A stretch of DNA of 16,516 nt from Flavobacteriales bacterium UBA5933 (GTDB lineage: Bacteria > Bacteroidota > Bacteroidia > Flavobacteriales > Weeksellaceae): assembly GCA_002430925.1 (NCBI GenBank), contig DJDD01000095.1, forward strand, positions 1-16,516, written 5' to 3'. Made by a program: the position numbers and the translations under genes. Below are positions 7,809 through 14,656 of this stretch, piece after piece. Under the pieces are notes generated by a model that saw only the letters and a list, made by a program, of their open reading frames with translations, did not search any database and had not been told where the DNA came from. Within the stretch, counting starts at the first letter, position 1. Every line of letters begins with the position of its first letter.

Positions 7809-7816
7809 TAAATTTG
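7809..7816 (+). promoter_or_regulatory. Candidate -7 box for the COG0523 GTPase gene
   Basis: TAAATTTG is a full match to TAnnTTTG and ends 24 bases before the ATG at 7841. No clear -33 TTTG is present at 17-21 bases upstream. Confidence 0.35.
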
Positions 7817-7840
7817 TATTAACTCACTAAATAATTTTTT

Positions 7841-9079
7841 ATGGAAAATAGATTACCAGTAACGGTACTTTCTGGGTTTCTTGGAAGCGGAAAAACAACT
7901 CTTCTTAATCATATATTACACAACAAAAAAGGATTAAAAATAGCAGTTATCGTTAATGATATGGGTGCTGTGAACATCGATGCACAAATGGTTGCTCGTG
8001 ATAATAATTTAATTCAAACAGATGAAAAATTAGTTGAACTAAGTAATGGGTGTGTTTGTTGCGAATTAAGAGAAGATTTAATTGTTGAAATTGAAAAATT
8101 AGCAAAAACTGGCAAATATGACTATCTAGTTATCGAAAGTTCTGGTATTTCAGATCCAGGTCCTATTGCTCAATCTCTTGATTTTGTATCTCCAGATGGA
8201 AAAATAGATTTACCTAAAGTTTCTCGTTTAGATACATTAGTTACTGTTGTTGATGCATTTAATTTCTTCAAAAATTTAGGTACGGATGAAGATGTATTTG
8301 ATAGGGGATTTACTGAAAATAAAGAAGACAATCGTCCTATTGTAAATCTATTAATCGATCAAATAGAATTCTCTAATGTGATTATTCTTAATAAAATGGA
8401 TTTAGTTGATGAAGAAACATTATTAAAAATAGAAGGTTTTGTAAAAAAACTAAATCCTAATGCAAAACTAATTCCGGCTAGTTTTTCTCATATCGACTTA
8501 AATGAAATCTTAAATACAAACTTATTCGATTTTGAAAAAATTCAAGATATGAATGTTTGGGTAAAACTATTGGAGGAGCAAGAAAAAGAAGAACATCACC
8601 ATCATCATGACCACGAATGTGGAGAACATTGCACACATGAACATCATGATCATTTAGAAGAAAAATATGGAATGACTTCTTTTGTTTATCGTCAACAAAT
8701 ACCTTTTAATGCAGAGCGATTTTTAACGTATTTAAATGATAATTTTCCTGCAAATATTTATAGATCTAAAGGTTTATTTTGGTTAGCAAATCGACCGAAT
8801 GATGCAATATATTTAAGTCAAGCTGGTGGAAGTATTCGTATTGATCCTGCTGGTGCTTGGTGGTGTTCGATGTCTTATGACGAAAGAATACAATTCGCAG
8901 CTTACCAATTTAATCAAAAAGAAATTGATGCTAAATGGTCTAAAGAATGGGGAGATAGAACTATTGAACTTGTTTTTATTGGAGAAGGATTAGACAAAGA
9001 AAAAATAACAGAAGAATTAAATGCTTGTTTATTAAACGAAAGTGAAATTGCTGAATGGCAATCAAAATTTAATTCATAA
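7841..9079 (+). CDS. CobW/COG0523 family GTP-binding metallochaperone
   Basis: A 412-aa G3E-family GTPase that probably delivers a metal, most likely zinc, to target proteins. The GTPase domain (1-220) has the Walker A 'GFLGSGKTT' (12-20), the metal-binding CxCC motif 'GCVCC' (Cys71, Cys73, Cys74), 'ESSGISDPGP' (99-108), and the guanine-specificity motif NKMD (184-187). A linker (252-271) holds 11 His and 2 Cys (Cys260, Cys264), a likely metal-binding sponge. The CobW C-terminal domain follows (about 278-400). No cobalamin-synthesis genes are nearby, so this is a ZigA/YjiA-type chaperone rather than CobW itself. The ATG at 7841 places the P-loop at the usual distance from the N-terminus. The gene appears monocistronic. 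Which metal it carries and when it is expressed are inferences. Confidence 0.9.
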   Translation: MENRLPVTVLSGFLGSGKTTLLNHILHNKKGLKIAVIVNDMGAVNIDAQMVARDNNLIQTDEKLVELSNGCVCCELREDLIVEIEKLAKTGKYDYLVIESSGISDPGPIAQSLDFVSPDGKIDLPKVSRLDTLVTVVDAFNFFKNLGTDEDVFDRGFTENKEDNRPIVNLLIDQIEFSNVIILNKMDLVDEETLLKIEGFVKKLNPNAKLIPASFSHIDLNEILNTNLFDFEKIQDMNVWVKLLEEQEKEEHHHHHDHECGEHCTHEHHDHLEEKYGMTSFVYRQQIPFNAERFLTYLNDNFPANIYRSKGLFWLANRPNDAIYLSQAGGSIRIDPAGAWWCSMSYDERIQFAAYQFNQKEIDAKWSKEWGDRTIELVFIGEGLDKEKITEELNACLLNESEIAEWQSKFNS

Positions 9080-9081
9080 AT

Positions 9082-9111
9082 AAAAAAATCGAGCAATTGC
9101 TCGATTTTTTT
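9082..9111. terminator. Bidirectional terminator between COG0523 gene and cydB
   Basis: A perfect palindrome with a 7-A tract, TCGAGC stem and 7-T tract (arms 9082-9094 and 9099-9111, AATT at the centre). The A and T tracts on both sides fit termination of both convergent transcripts. The stop codons lie at 9079 and 9116. Confidence 0.9.
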
Positions 9112-9115
9112 ATGT

Positions 9116-10123
9116 TTATATTTTTTGTTTCTGATTAAAAGAATAAATCAAATAAAAGAAGAATGGTAAAATAAAAATTGAACCAAGCATTAATGCCCAA
9201 GCCAACATATTGATAGCTCCTTGTCCTCCGTTATTATCAATTAATGATAATGTTGAACCATCGGAAAAATACAATAAGTTAGGATAATGAGAATATGAGG
9301 CAGCAAATAAAATCATTACAACAATTAATGCTGCATATACTTTAATGTAACTATCTTTTTTCTGATTAAGTGAAACTAACAATAATACGATTGATAATGT
9401 TGCTAATGTAACTGCTATATATCCATAAACTTGATCTGTAATCCAATCAAATAATGGAATTTCTTTCCATAAAGAAACTGCAAAAACAATTGCTCCTGCA
9501 GCAAAAATAGCAACTGTATAAATTTTAGCTCTTCTTCTTAATTTTACTCTATCTTCCTCCTCATTAACCGTTTGTATTGAGTAAGCAGATGCTAAAAACG
9601 CACAAATAGTTGTAGTAAATAATCCAACTGATAAATTAAACCATGTTAACCAAGAAAAAATGTAAGCATCTTGAAAACCTATTGCATTATTATCTATACT
9701 TCCAGATACAATAGCTCCAGCAATTATTCCTAAAAAGAAAGGAGTTACTATACTTGAATAGGTAAAAATTACATCATATAATTTATGCCACTTATCATCA
9801 ATTACATCATAATTTCTGAATGTAAAAGATGTTCCTCTAGCTATAATACCCAATAACATAATGACTAACGGTATATGTAAATAGTTAGAAACATCAGCGT
9901 AAATTATAGGAAAACCTACAAACAGCACAACAATAGCAATAATTAACCACATATGATTCGCTTCCCAAATAGGACCTATCGAATTATACATAATTGTTTT
10001 GGTTCTACTTTTATATTTTTTACTAGAAAATAATTCAACTATACCTGCACCAAAATCTGCTCCTCCAAAAATTAAATATAAACAGATTGAAACCCATAAA
10101 AAGGCTATTACTACGTAAATCAT
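9116..10123 (-). CDS. cydB: Cytochrome bd ubiquinol oxidase subunit II
   Basis: Second subunit of the bd-type quinol oxidase, an integral inner-membrane protein that packs against CydA and is needed for assembly of the heme b595/d site. The 335 residues form about eight to nine hydrophobic helices. Family motifs are the glycine-rich 'GGADFGAG' (20-27), 'GPIWEANHMWLI' (50-61) and 'RGTSFTFRNYD' (96-106). The length is slightly below E. coli CydB (379 aa) and normal for the shorter forms. It starts 3 bp after the cydA stop codon, so the two are translated from one transcript. No small cydX-like frame and no cydDC transporter genes follow; a bidirectional terminator closes the operon. Confidence 0.95.
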   Translation of the reverse strand: MIYVVIAFLWVSICLYLIFGGADFGAGIVELFSSKKYKSRTKTIMYNSIGPIWEANHMWLIIAIVVLFVGFPIIYADVSNYLHIPLVIMLLGIIARGTSFTFRNYDVIDDKWHKLYDVIFTYSSIVTPFFLGIIAGAIVSGSIDNNAIGFQDAYIFSWLTWFNLSVGLFTTTICAFLASAYSIQTVNEEEDRVKLRRRAKIYTVAIFAAGAIVFAVSLWKEIPLFDWITDQVYGYIAVTLATLSIVLLLVSLNQKKDSYIKVYAALIVVMILFAASYSHYPNLLYFSDGSTLSLIDNNGGQGAINMLAWALMLGSIFILPFFFYLIYSFNQKQKI

Positions 10124-10126
10124 AAT

Positions 10127-11464
10127 CTAATGTTTTTCTGATTTATAATTAGGATCTTCAGGATCGTATAATTTGGCAACCATTTGTATTTGTCTGTTCA
10201 TTAAAAAGACTAAAATAATAGATAATGTAATAAATACAAACGTAAAAATATAGAATGAATATTGAATTCCAGGCATTGGCGTAATAGAGTCCATTGTTCT
10301 TAAAACTCCATAAATAATCCAAGGTTGTCTACCTACTTCTGTAACTGTCCAACCAGCTTCAAGAGCAATATAACCAAATGGAGTTGCAATCATAAATAGC
10401 TTATAAAACCATGATTTCGTAAGCCATTCTTTTTTGAAAAAATGAGCAATTAAATAAATTCCAGCTACAGCCATCATTAGCATACCAAAAGTAATCATTG
10501 TTTGAAAAGCATAATGAACAATAGGTACAGGAGGCCATTCATCTTTTGGAAAAGCATCTAACCCTTTTACTTCTGTATGAAAATCTGAATGAACTAAGAA
10601 ACTTAATAATCCAGGAACTTTTATTGCATAATTAACTTTTTGTTCTTTCTCATTTACAATTCCTCCCAGAACAAATTCAGCATTTTTTTCAGTTTTAAAA
10701 TGAGCTTCCATTGCAGCTAATTTTATAGGTTGTCTCTTAGCGACATCTTTAGCAGAAATATCTCCACTCATCGGTGATATTAATGCCGCAACTATTGCTA
10801 GAACTGAACTAATCTTGAAAGCTTCTTTATGAAAATTCACATTTTTACCTCTCAAAATTAAAAATGCATGTAATCCAGAAACAGCAAAACCTGTAGCACA
10901 AAAAGCAGCAATAGTCATATGTAAACCTTGAGAAAACCAAGCTGCATTAAACATTGCTTTTACCGGATCTATATTTAGGTATTCTCCATTTATAAAATCA
11001 AATCCAGAAGGTGAATTCATCCATGCATTTGCTGCAACAACTAGTATACCAGAAGCTAAACCACTAATTCCTACTATAACACCACAAAACCAATGAAACC
11101 ATTTATTAAATTTTCCCCAACCATAAAGAAAAAAACCTAAAGCAATAGCTTCAATAAAAAAAGCTGTGCCTTCTAAAGAAAATGGCATTCCAAATATTGG
11201 TCCTGCATGTTCCATAAATTTAGGAAAAAGTAAACCTAATTCGAAAGATAACATTGTACCAGAAACTGCTCCTGTAGCAAAAAGAATCGCTACACCTTTA
11301 CTCCATGCCTTGGTTAATCCTTTGTATATTTCTTTTTTTGTGGTTAAATATTTATAATGAGCTATAGCCATCATGAATGGCATTACCATTCCTACACAAG
11401 AAAAGATAATATGAAAGGCTAAGGACATCGCCATCTGACTTCGTGCAGCAATAAAATCGTCCAT
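10127..11464 (-). CDS. cydA: Cytochrome bd ubiquinol oxidase subunit I
   Basis: Heme-bearing subunit of the bd quinol oxidase, which reduces O2 to water with electrons from quinol and supports growth at low oxygen. By alignment to E. coli CydA by eye: His18 (b595 ligand, His19), Glu98 and Glu105 (Glu99 and Glu107, proton path/heme), His182 in 'GLHM' and Met323 (b558 ligands, His186 and Met393), and 'GDISAKDVAKRQPIKLAAMEAHFKT' with Lys248 and Glu253 (quinol-loop Lys252 and Glu257). The C-terminal signature 'GWTVTEVGRQPWIIYG' is intact, with Glu376 at the Glu445 position. At 445 aa it is shorter than the 522-aa E. coli protein, consistent with the short Q-loop class (also called CIO type). The upstream region (11465-11511) is AT-rich with no FNR-like TTGAT-N4-ATCAA box. 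Confidence 0.95.
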   Translation of the reverse strand: MDDFIAARSQMAMSLAFHIIFSCVGMVMPFMMAIAHYKYLTTKKEIYKGLTKAWSKGVAILFATGAVSGTMLSFELGLLFPKFMEHAGPIFGMPFSLEGTAFFIEAIALGFFLYGWGKFNKWFHWFCGVIVGISGLASGILVVAANAWMNSPSGFDFINGEYLNIDPVKAMFNAAWFSQGLHMTIAAFCATGFAVSGLHAFLILRGKNVNFHKEAFKISSVLAIVAALISPMSGDISAKDVAKRQPIKLAAMEAHFKTEKNAEFVLGGIVNEKEQKVNYAIKVPGLLSFLVHSDFHTEVKGLDAFPKDEWPPVPIVHYAFQTMITFGMLMMAVAGIYLIAHFFKKEWLTKSWFYKLFMIATPFGYIALEAGWTVTEVGRQPWIIYGVLRTMDSITPMPGIQYSFYIFTFVFITLSIILVFLMNRQIQMVAKLYDPEDPNYKSEKH

Positions 11465-11511
11465 AAATTTTATTTTATAATTAATCGTTTAACATAGTAA
11501 AGTTAGTAAAT

Positions 11512-11549
11512 AAAAAAAGGTATATCTCATTTGATACACCTCTTTTTTA
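11512..11549 (-). terminator. Terminator downstream of the acyl-ACP desaturase gene
   Basis: Hairpin arms GGTATATC (11519-11526) and GATACACC (11533-11540) pair with one G-T wobble around a 6-base loop. A and T tracts lie outside, so on the minus strand the hairpin is followed by seven T. It lies just after the desaturase stop codon (11566) and before the cydA promoter region, so it separates the two minus-strand units. Confidence 0.8.
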
Positions 11550-11565
11550 TGATAAATTACATTTA

Positions 11566-12567
11566 TTACTTTATTGTTGAAGGAATCAACCACTTAAAGT
11601 CTGGTCCAATTTCTGGAATAATGATACGTTGTGATATTCTTTCCATTCTTTCTGGGAATTTCATGATATAATCTCTTGCTTTTTCTGCTTCTGCTGTTAA
11701 TCCAGATATTTTATCTAATTTCCATATTTCGATAAGTTTTCTCATGATATCAATATAATCAAAAGCTGTATAAACACCAATACGTTGAGCAGCATCAGAG
11801 AAAGCATCAAATAATGTTCCTCTTGCTTCTCCTGATTCACGTAAAAAATGAGCTGGCATTACAATTTTTAATTTGAACATATGTTGAACAGCTAACATCA
11901 TTTCAGAAGGATCAACTTCAAAAATACGACGAACAAATTCTGAATAAGCCAAGTGATGTCTCATTTCATCTCCCGCAATAATTTTACACATGCGTGAAAG
12001 TTTCTTTGCTCCATATTTTTTAGCAATAGCAGAAACATTATTATGAGAAACATAAGTAGCTAACTCCTGAAAACTCGTATAAACAAAGTTTTTATAAGGA
12101 TCATGAGCTGTACCAATATCAAATCCATCACATATAAGATGTTGTGTAGTAACCTCAACTTCTCTCATATTAATTCTTCCTGATAGATATAAAAACTTAT
12201 TCAATACATCTCCATGACGATTTTCCTCACCAGTCCAATGGCGAATCCATTTAGACCATCCGTTTTCAATATATTCTCCTGTCTCATCAACAACACCTTC
12301 CATTTGCATTAGCCAAGATTCGTATGTTGGTAAAGCTTCTTCTGTTATTGTATCACCAATTAAGGTAATCCAAAAATCATCTGGTAAATCTTTAGATAAT
12401 TCTCTTAATTCTTTGATTTCATCAAAAAAAGAATCACTTTGAGAATTAGGTAAAAAATCGGTAGGTTGCCAAATTTTATCAGCTGGTACTAGGAATTTAT
12501 CCATGTAAGCATCTATATCTTTTTCGATAAATTGCATTACTTCCAGTCGAACATTTTTTATTGACAT
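11566..12567 (-). CDS. Soluble acyl-ACP desaturase (plant stearoyl-ACP desaturase type)
   Basis: A soluble di-iron enzyme that introduces a cis double bond into acyl chains on acyl carrier protein, using O2 and reduced ferredoxin. The 333 residues contain the complete ligand set of the ferritin-like four-helix bundle: 'GDTITEEALPTY' (71-82, ligand Glu76/77), 'WTGEENRHGDVLNKFLYLSG' (111-130, Glu115 and His118), 'YTSFQELATYVSH' with Glu168, and 'AGDEMRHHLAYSEF' (198-211, Glu201 and His204). These blocks, and the C-terminal 'RIGVYTAFDYIDIM...WKLDKISGLTAEAEKARDY', are close to the plant enzymes, without the chloroplast transit peptide. Double-bond position cannot be read from the sequence. It begins 9 bp after an acyltransferase, pointing to one lipid operon, and ends with a terminator. 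Confidence 0.92.
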   Translation of the reverse strand: MSIKNVRLEVMQFIEKDIDAYMDKFLVPADKIWQPTDFLPNSQSDSFFDEIKELRELSKDLPDDFWITLIGDTITEEALPTYESWLMQMEGVVDETGEYIENGWSKWIRHWTGEENRHGDVLNKFLYLSGRINMREVEVTTQHLICDGFDIGTAHDPYKNFVYTSFQELATYVSHNNVSAIAKKYGAKKLSRMCKIIAGDEMRHHLAYSEFVRRIFEVDPSEMMLAVQHMFKLKIVMPAHFLRESGEARGTLFDAFSDAAQRIGVYTAFDYIDIMRKLIEIWKLDKISGLTAEAEKARDYIMKFPERMERISQRIIIPEIGPDFKWLIPSTIK

Positions 12568-12576
12568 ATTATTATT

Positions 12577-13329
12577 TTATGTGGTTATACTTTCTGTTAC
12601 TGATTTTTCAGTAAGCTCTAAAATTTCAGGAAATTTATATTCACTTACTTTAAGTGGTTTATGGTATTGAATGGTAACTTTTGTTCCAACATTCATTGGA
12701 AAAATTCCGTATCTAGTTAATTTCCATGTATTATTTAATGTTATAGGAATTACATAAGCATCTTTAGCATATTTAGTCAAGACTTTTAAACCATTCTCTT
12801 TAAAAGCTTTTGGCGTTCCATCTTTACTACGCGTACCTTCTGGAAAAATAACAGCAGAATAATTATTCTTTTGAATAAATTGTGCTAATTTTTTTATTTC
12901 TTCTATGGCTTGCTTCCCATTTTTTCTATCAATTAATGCAGAACCTCCATTTCTCAAATTATATGATATACTTGGAAAACCTTTCGCTAATTCTATTTTA
13001 GAAATAAATTTTGGATGATAATCTGCTAAATCATATTCAATTGGAGATATATCATACATACTTTGATGATTACTCACAAATATCAATGGAACATTTTTTA
13101 TTAAATTTTCATGTCCAGAATATGTGTATGTCGTTCCTAATATTTTAGTACAATTTACTAAAAGTTTATTCATCAATTTCACGCTTTTATGATGCGCGTG
13201 ATATCCACCTATAGTATTGCATAGCCATTGCACAACATGCATTACTAAAAGTGTAAGACCAAAAAATATATAAAATATTATGGTTAATGGGTAACTTAAA
13301 ATTTTCTTCAATGTTAAAAATTTAGACAA
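12577..13329 (-). CDS. plsC: 1-acyl-sn-glycerol-3-phosphate acyltransferase family protein (PlsC-like)
   Basis: Membrane-bound acyltransferase that probably adds the second acyl chain to lysophosphatidate in phospholipid synthesis. The 250-aa product has one or two N-terminal hydrophobic helices (about 11-34), the catalytic HX4D box 'SNHQSMYD' (His88, Asp93), block II 'LRNGGSALIDR' (125-135), and block III 'FPEGTRSKDG' (162-171), all in the expected order. The annotated frame begins at a TTG codon (13329); the first in-frame ATG is only at residue 30, inside the hydrophobic helix, so TTG or a nearby codon must be used. The same bases form TATATTTG (13334-13327), a perfect -7 box, so a promoter and the start compete for this spot. 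The gene lies 45 bp after the lipoprotein gene and 9 bp before the desaturase. Ornithine- or other lysolipid acylation is possible. Confidence 0.87.
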   Translation of the reverse strand: MSKFLTLKKILSYPLTIIFYIFFGLTLLVMHVVQWLCNTIGGYHAHHKSVKLMNKLLVNCTKILGTTYTYSGHENLIKNVPLIFVSNHQSMYDISPIEYDLADYHPKFISKIELAKGFPSISYNLRNGGSALIDRKNGKQAIEEIKKLAQFIQKNNYSAVIFPEGTRSKDGTPKAFKENGLKVLTKYAKDAYVIPITLNNTWKLTRYGIFPMNVGTKVTIQYHKPLKVSEYKFPEILELTEKSVTESITT

Positions 13330-13340
13330 ATATAATAAAA

Positions 13341-13359
13341 TATTATGCCTTGCATAATA
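13341..13359. repeat. 8-bp perfect inverted repeat before the acyltransferase gene
   Basis: TATTATGC (13341-13348) and GCATAATA (13352-13359) flank a 3-base loop, in the 45-bp gap between lipoprotein and acyltransferase genes. There is no uninterrupted T tract, so it is not a standard terminator. It could be an operator, an RNA-processing hairpin or an attenuator. Confidence 0.45.
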
Positions 13360-13374
13360 AATATGTAAAATGTT

Positions 13375-13788
13375 TTATTTTTGATAAAGTAAACTAAACT
13401 TTTCGTTATTCGCTTCATCATATAAAGTTATCTGCTTAGAAGCATTGACTTTATAATAAGCAGTTTTACTTAATTTCTCTTTCAGTTCAATAGGTATTTT
13501 ACAATCTGAAGAATAATCACTCAAATGATTAAAAATTAAAGCTTGATTAATTTTTGTAAAATCACCAGTAATTATCCCACAAGATGTTTTAAAAACAATT
13601 TTTTTTGTAGTGTCTTCAAAAATAATATAATCATTACTATTTTTGATAGACCATTTACCAGATAAATCATTTACCTCATAATTTTTAGGAGTAGTCGTTG
13701 TAGATAAAGTTTTTGAATTAAAACAACTCGTTAACCCAATCATTAAGAATAGTATGAGAAATAAAAATTTATATAATGTTTTCATCAT
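13375..13788 (-). CDS. Small lipoprotein, possibly META/HslJ-like
   Basis: A 137-aa exported protein with a type II signal peptide: positive start (MMKTLYK), hydrophobic core, and lipobox 'LTSC' with Cys22 as the lipidated residue. The mature part opens with 'DLSGKWSIKN' and has a later 'SCGIITGDF' and 'LIFNHLSDYSSDC'. This order (L-x-G-x-W, then a Cys-Gly turn before a G-x-(Y/F) strand, then a later Cys) resembles the META/HslJ beta-barrel domain, though the usual 'GCN' reads 'CGI' here. The two Cys, apart from Cys22, could form a disulfide. The function is unknown. It sits 19 bp after the acetyltransferase gene and 45 bp before plsC, so it is probably co-transcribed with them. An equally usable second Met follows the first. 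Confidence 0.75.
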   Translation of the reverse strand: MMKTLYKFLFLILFLMIGLTSCFNSKTLSTTTTPKNYEVNDLSGKWSIKNSNDYIIFEDTTKKIVFKTSCGIITGDFTKINQALIFNHLSDYSSDCKIPIELKEKLSKTAYYKVNASKQITLYDEANNEKFSLLYQK

Positions 13789-13807
13789 AAAAAAATCAAA
13801 AATTTAT

Positions 13808-14329
13808 CTAAGCTAATAATTTTTCAAAAGCTTTTCTACTACCACCTCTAAAAATAACTTCACCGCAATAAGTATAATTTAATTTTTCGAAAACTCTTAG
13901 CATACCATCATTATCAAAATTCGTATCAACTTTTATGCTTACTATATTTTTAGATAATGCAATTTTTTCTACTTCTTGCATCACCCAAGTTCCTAATCCT
14001 TTTATTTTTACATCTTGTGCAATAGCAAGGCGATGTACAACAACATATTCTCCATCAGTCAGCCACTCTCCGCCAGACAATTCATTATAAGCAGGTTCTA
14101 CTTCATCCATAATTACTACATAACCAATGATCGAATTATTTTCTGAATCAAGAACTACATACCCTATCTCTTTATAAATGTCATCATTCACAACATCAAG
14201 ATTTGGATAACCTTCCTGCCATTGTGTACTTCCTTCTTCCTTTCTTTTTAAAATTGCTTGCTGTAATATTTGCCAAATTCTACTTGCATCATTCTTTGTA
14301 GCTTTACGTAGAGTTAATTTATCGAACAT
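13808..14329 (-). CDS. GNAT family N-acetyltransferase
   Basis: A 173-aa protein that covers a whole GNAT fold and probably transfers acetyl from acetyl-CoA to an amine. Features: N-terminal 'LTLRKATKNDASRIWQIL' (strand 1 and helix 1), 'GYVVLDSENNSIIGYVVIM' (strands 2 to 4), then 'VVHRLAIAQDVKIKGLGTWVMQEVEKIA' (about 107-134) with the acetyl-CoA pyrophosphate loop K-G-L-G, which stands for the usual Q/R-x-x-G-x-G/A. The end, 'IKVDTNFDNDGMLRVFEKLNYTYCGEV', is the classic motif B with the 'N..M...FEKLGF'-like helix. The substrate is unknown. It is the first gene of the minus-strand series leading to lipoprotein, plsC and desaturase. The next element upstream is the structured repeat at 14406. 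Confidence 0.88.
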   Translation of the reverse strand: MFDKLTLRKATKNDASRIWQILQQAILKRKEEGSTQWQEGYPNLDVVNDDIYKEIGYVVLDSENNSIIGYVVIMDEVEPAYNELSGGEWLTDGEYVVVHRLAIAQDVKIKGLGTWVMQEVEKIALSKNIVSIKVDTNFDNDGMLRVFEKLNYTYCGEVIFRGGSRKAFEKLLA

Positions 14330-14656
14330 TTGTTTTTTTTACCAAGTTATAAAAAGTAAACTTAAAATAAATATTTTTAAATTCAACACTATTTTATTTT
14401 TTTGAGCAATTGCTTCGCACCGTGCTTTACGTTTCAATCTTTTTAGATTGATTATTGATTAAATATTAAAATGTATCCAATCCAAAAAGGATTTCCTCTT
14501 CAATCACTATTGCAATTAATAAGAAAAAACAATTCATAAAAATAAAATATAACTTGATAATCATTTTAAGTATTGATAGTTATATTTATTGTTTATTTTA
14601 AGATGAATAATTAATTAAAAAAATAATAATTTTACAACAAACCAAATAAATTACAC
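14330..14656. other. 327-bp gene-free stretch with structured repeat
   Basis: A divergent intergenic region between the acetyltransferase (minus) and the broken secreted-protein gene (plus). Besides the structured element at 14406-14513 it is very AT-rich. A TATATTTA at 14581-14588 is a 7/8 match to the -7 box and could be the promoter of the downstream gene, but no TTTG is properly spaced. No coding frame is credible here. Confidence 0.6.
14406..14513 (+). repeat. Structured intergenic element, copy 2 (three-way-junction fold)
   Basis: This copy has the same plan as 5180-5283: outer stem GCAAT (14406-14410) with ATTGC (14509-14513); hairpin TGC-TTC-GCA (14411-14419); stem GTG (14422-14424) with CAC (14505-14507); distal arm TTTTTAGATTG (14440-14450) with CAATCCAAAAA (14478-14488), one mismatch, closing a 27-nt loop. 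Conserved inner strands CTTTACGTTTCAATC (14425-14439) and GGATTTCCTCTTCAAT (14489-14504) differ from copy 1 at only two and one positions. Relative to copy 1, three base pairs are replaced by other pairs, and the distal arm has a different sequence but still pairs. Confidence 0.7.

Noticed and set aside
7841..9079. Cobalamin-synthesis CobW
   Set aside because: No cobalamin genes nearby, and the His-rich linker and CxCC fit the wider COG0523 metallochaperone group.
9091..9102. Shared GAGCAATTGCT word between the terminator (9091) and element copy 2 (14404)
   Set aside because: The terminator lacks every other block of the element, and a palindromic 11-base match can arise by chance.
11465..11511. 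FNR-type or other oxygen-sensing box upstream of cydA
   Set aside because: No TTGAT-N4-ATCAA-like palindrome is present, and only weak partial -7 matches are seen.
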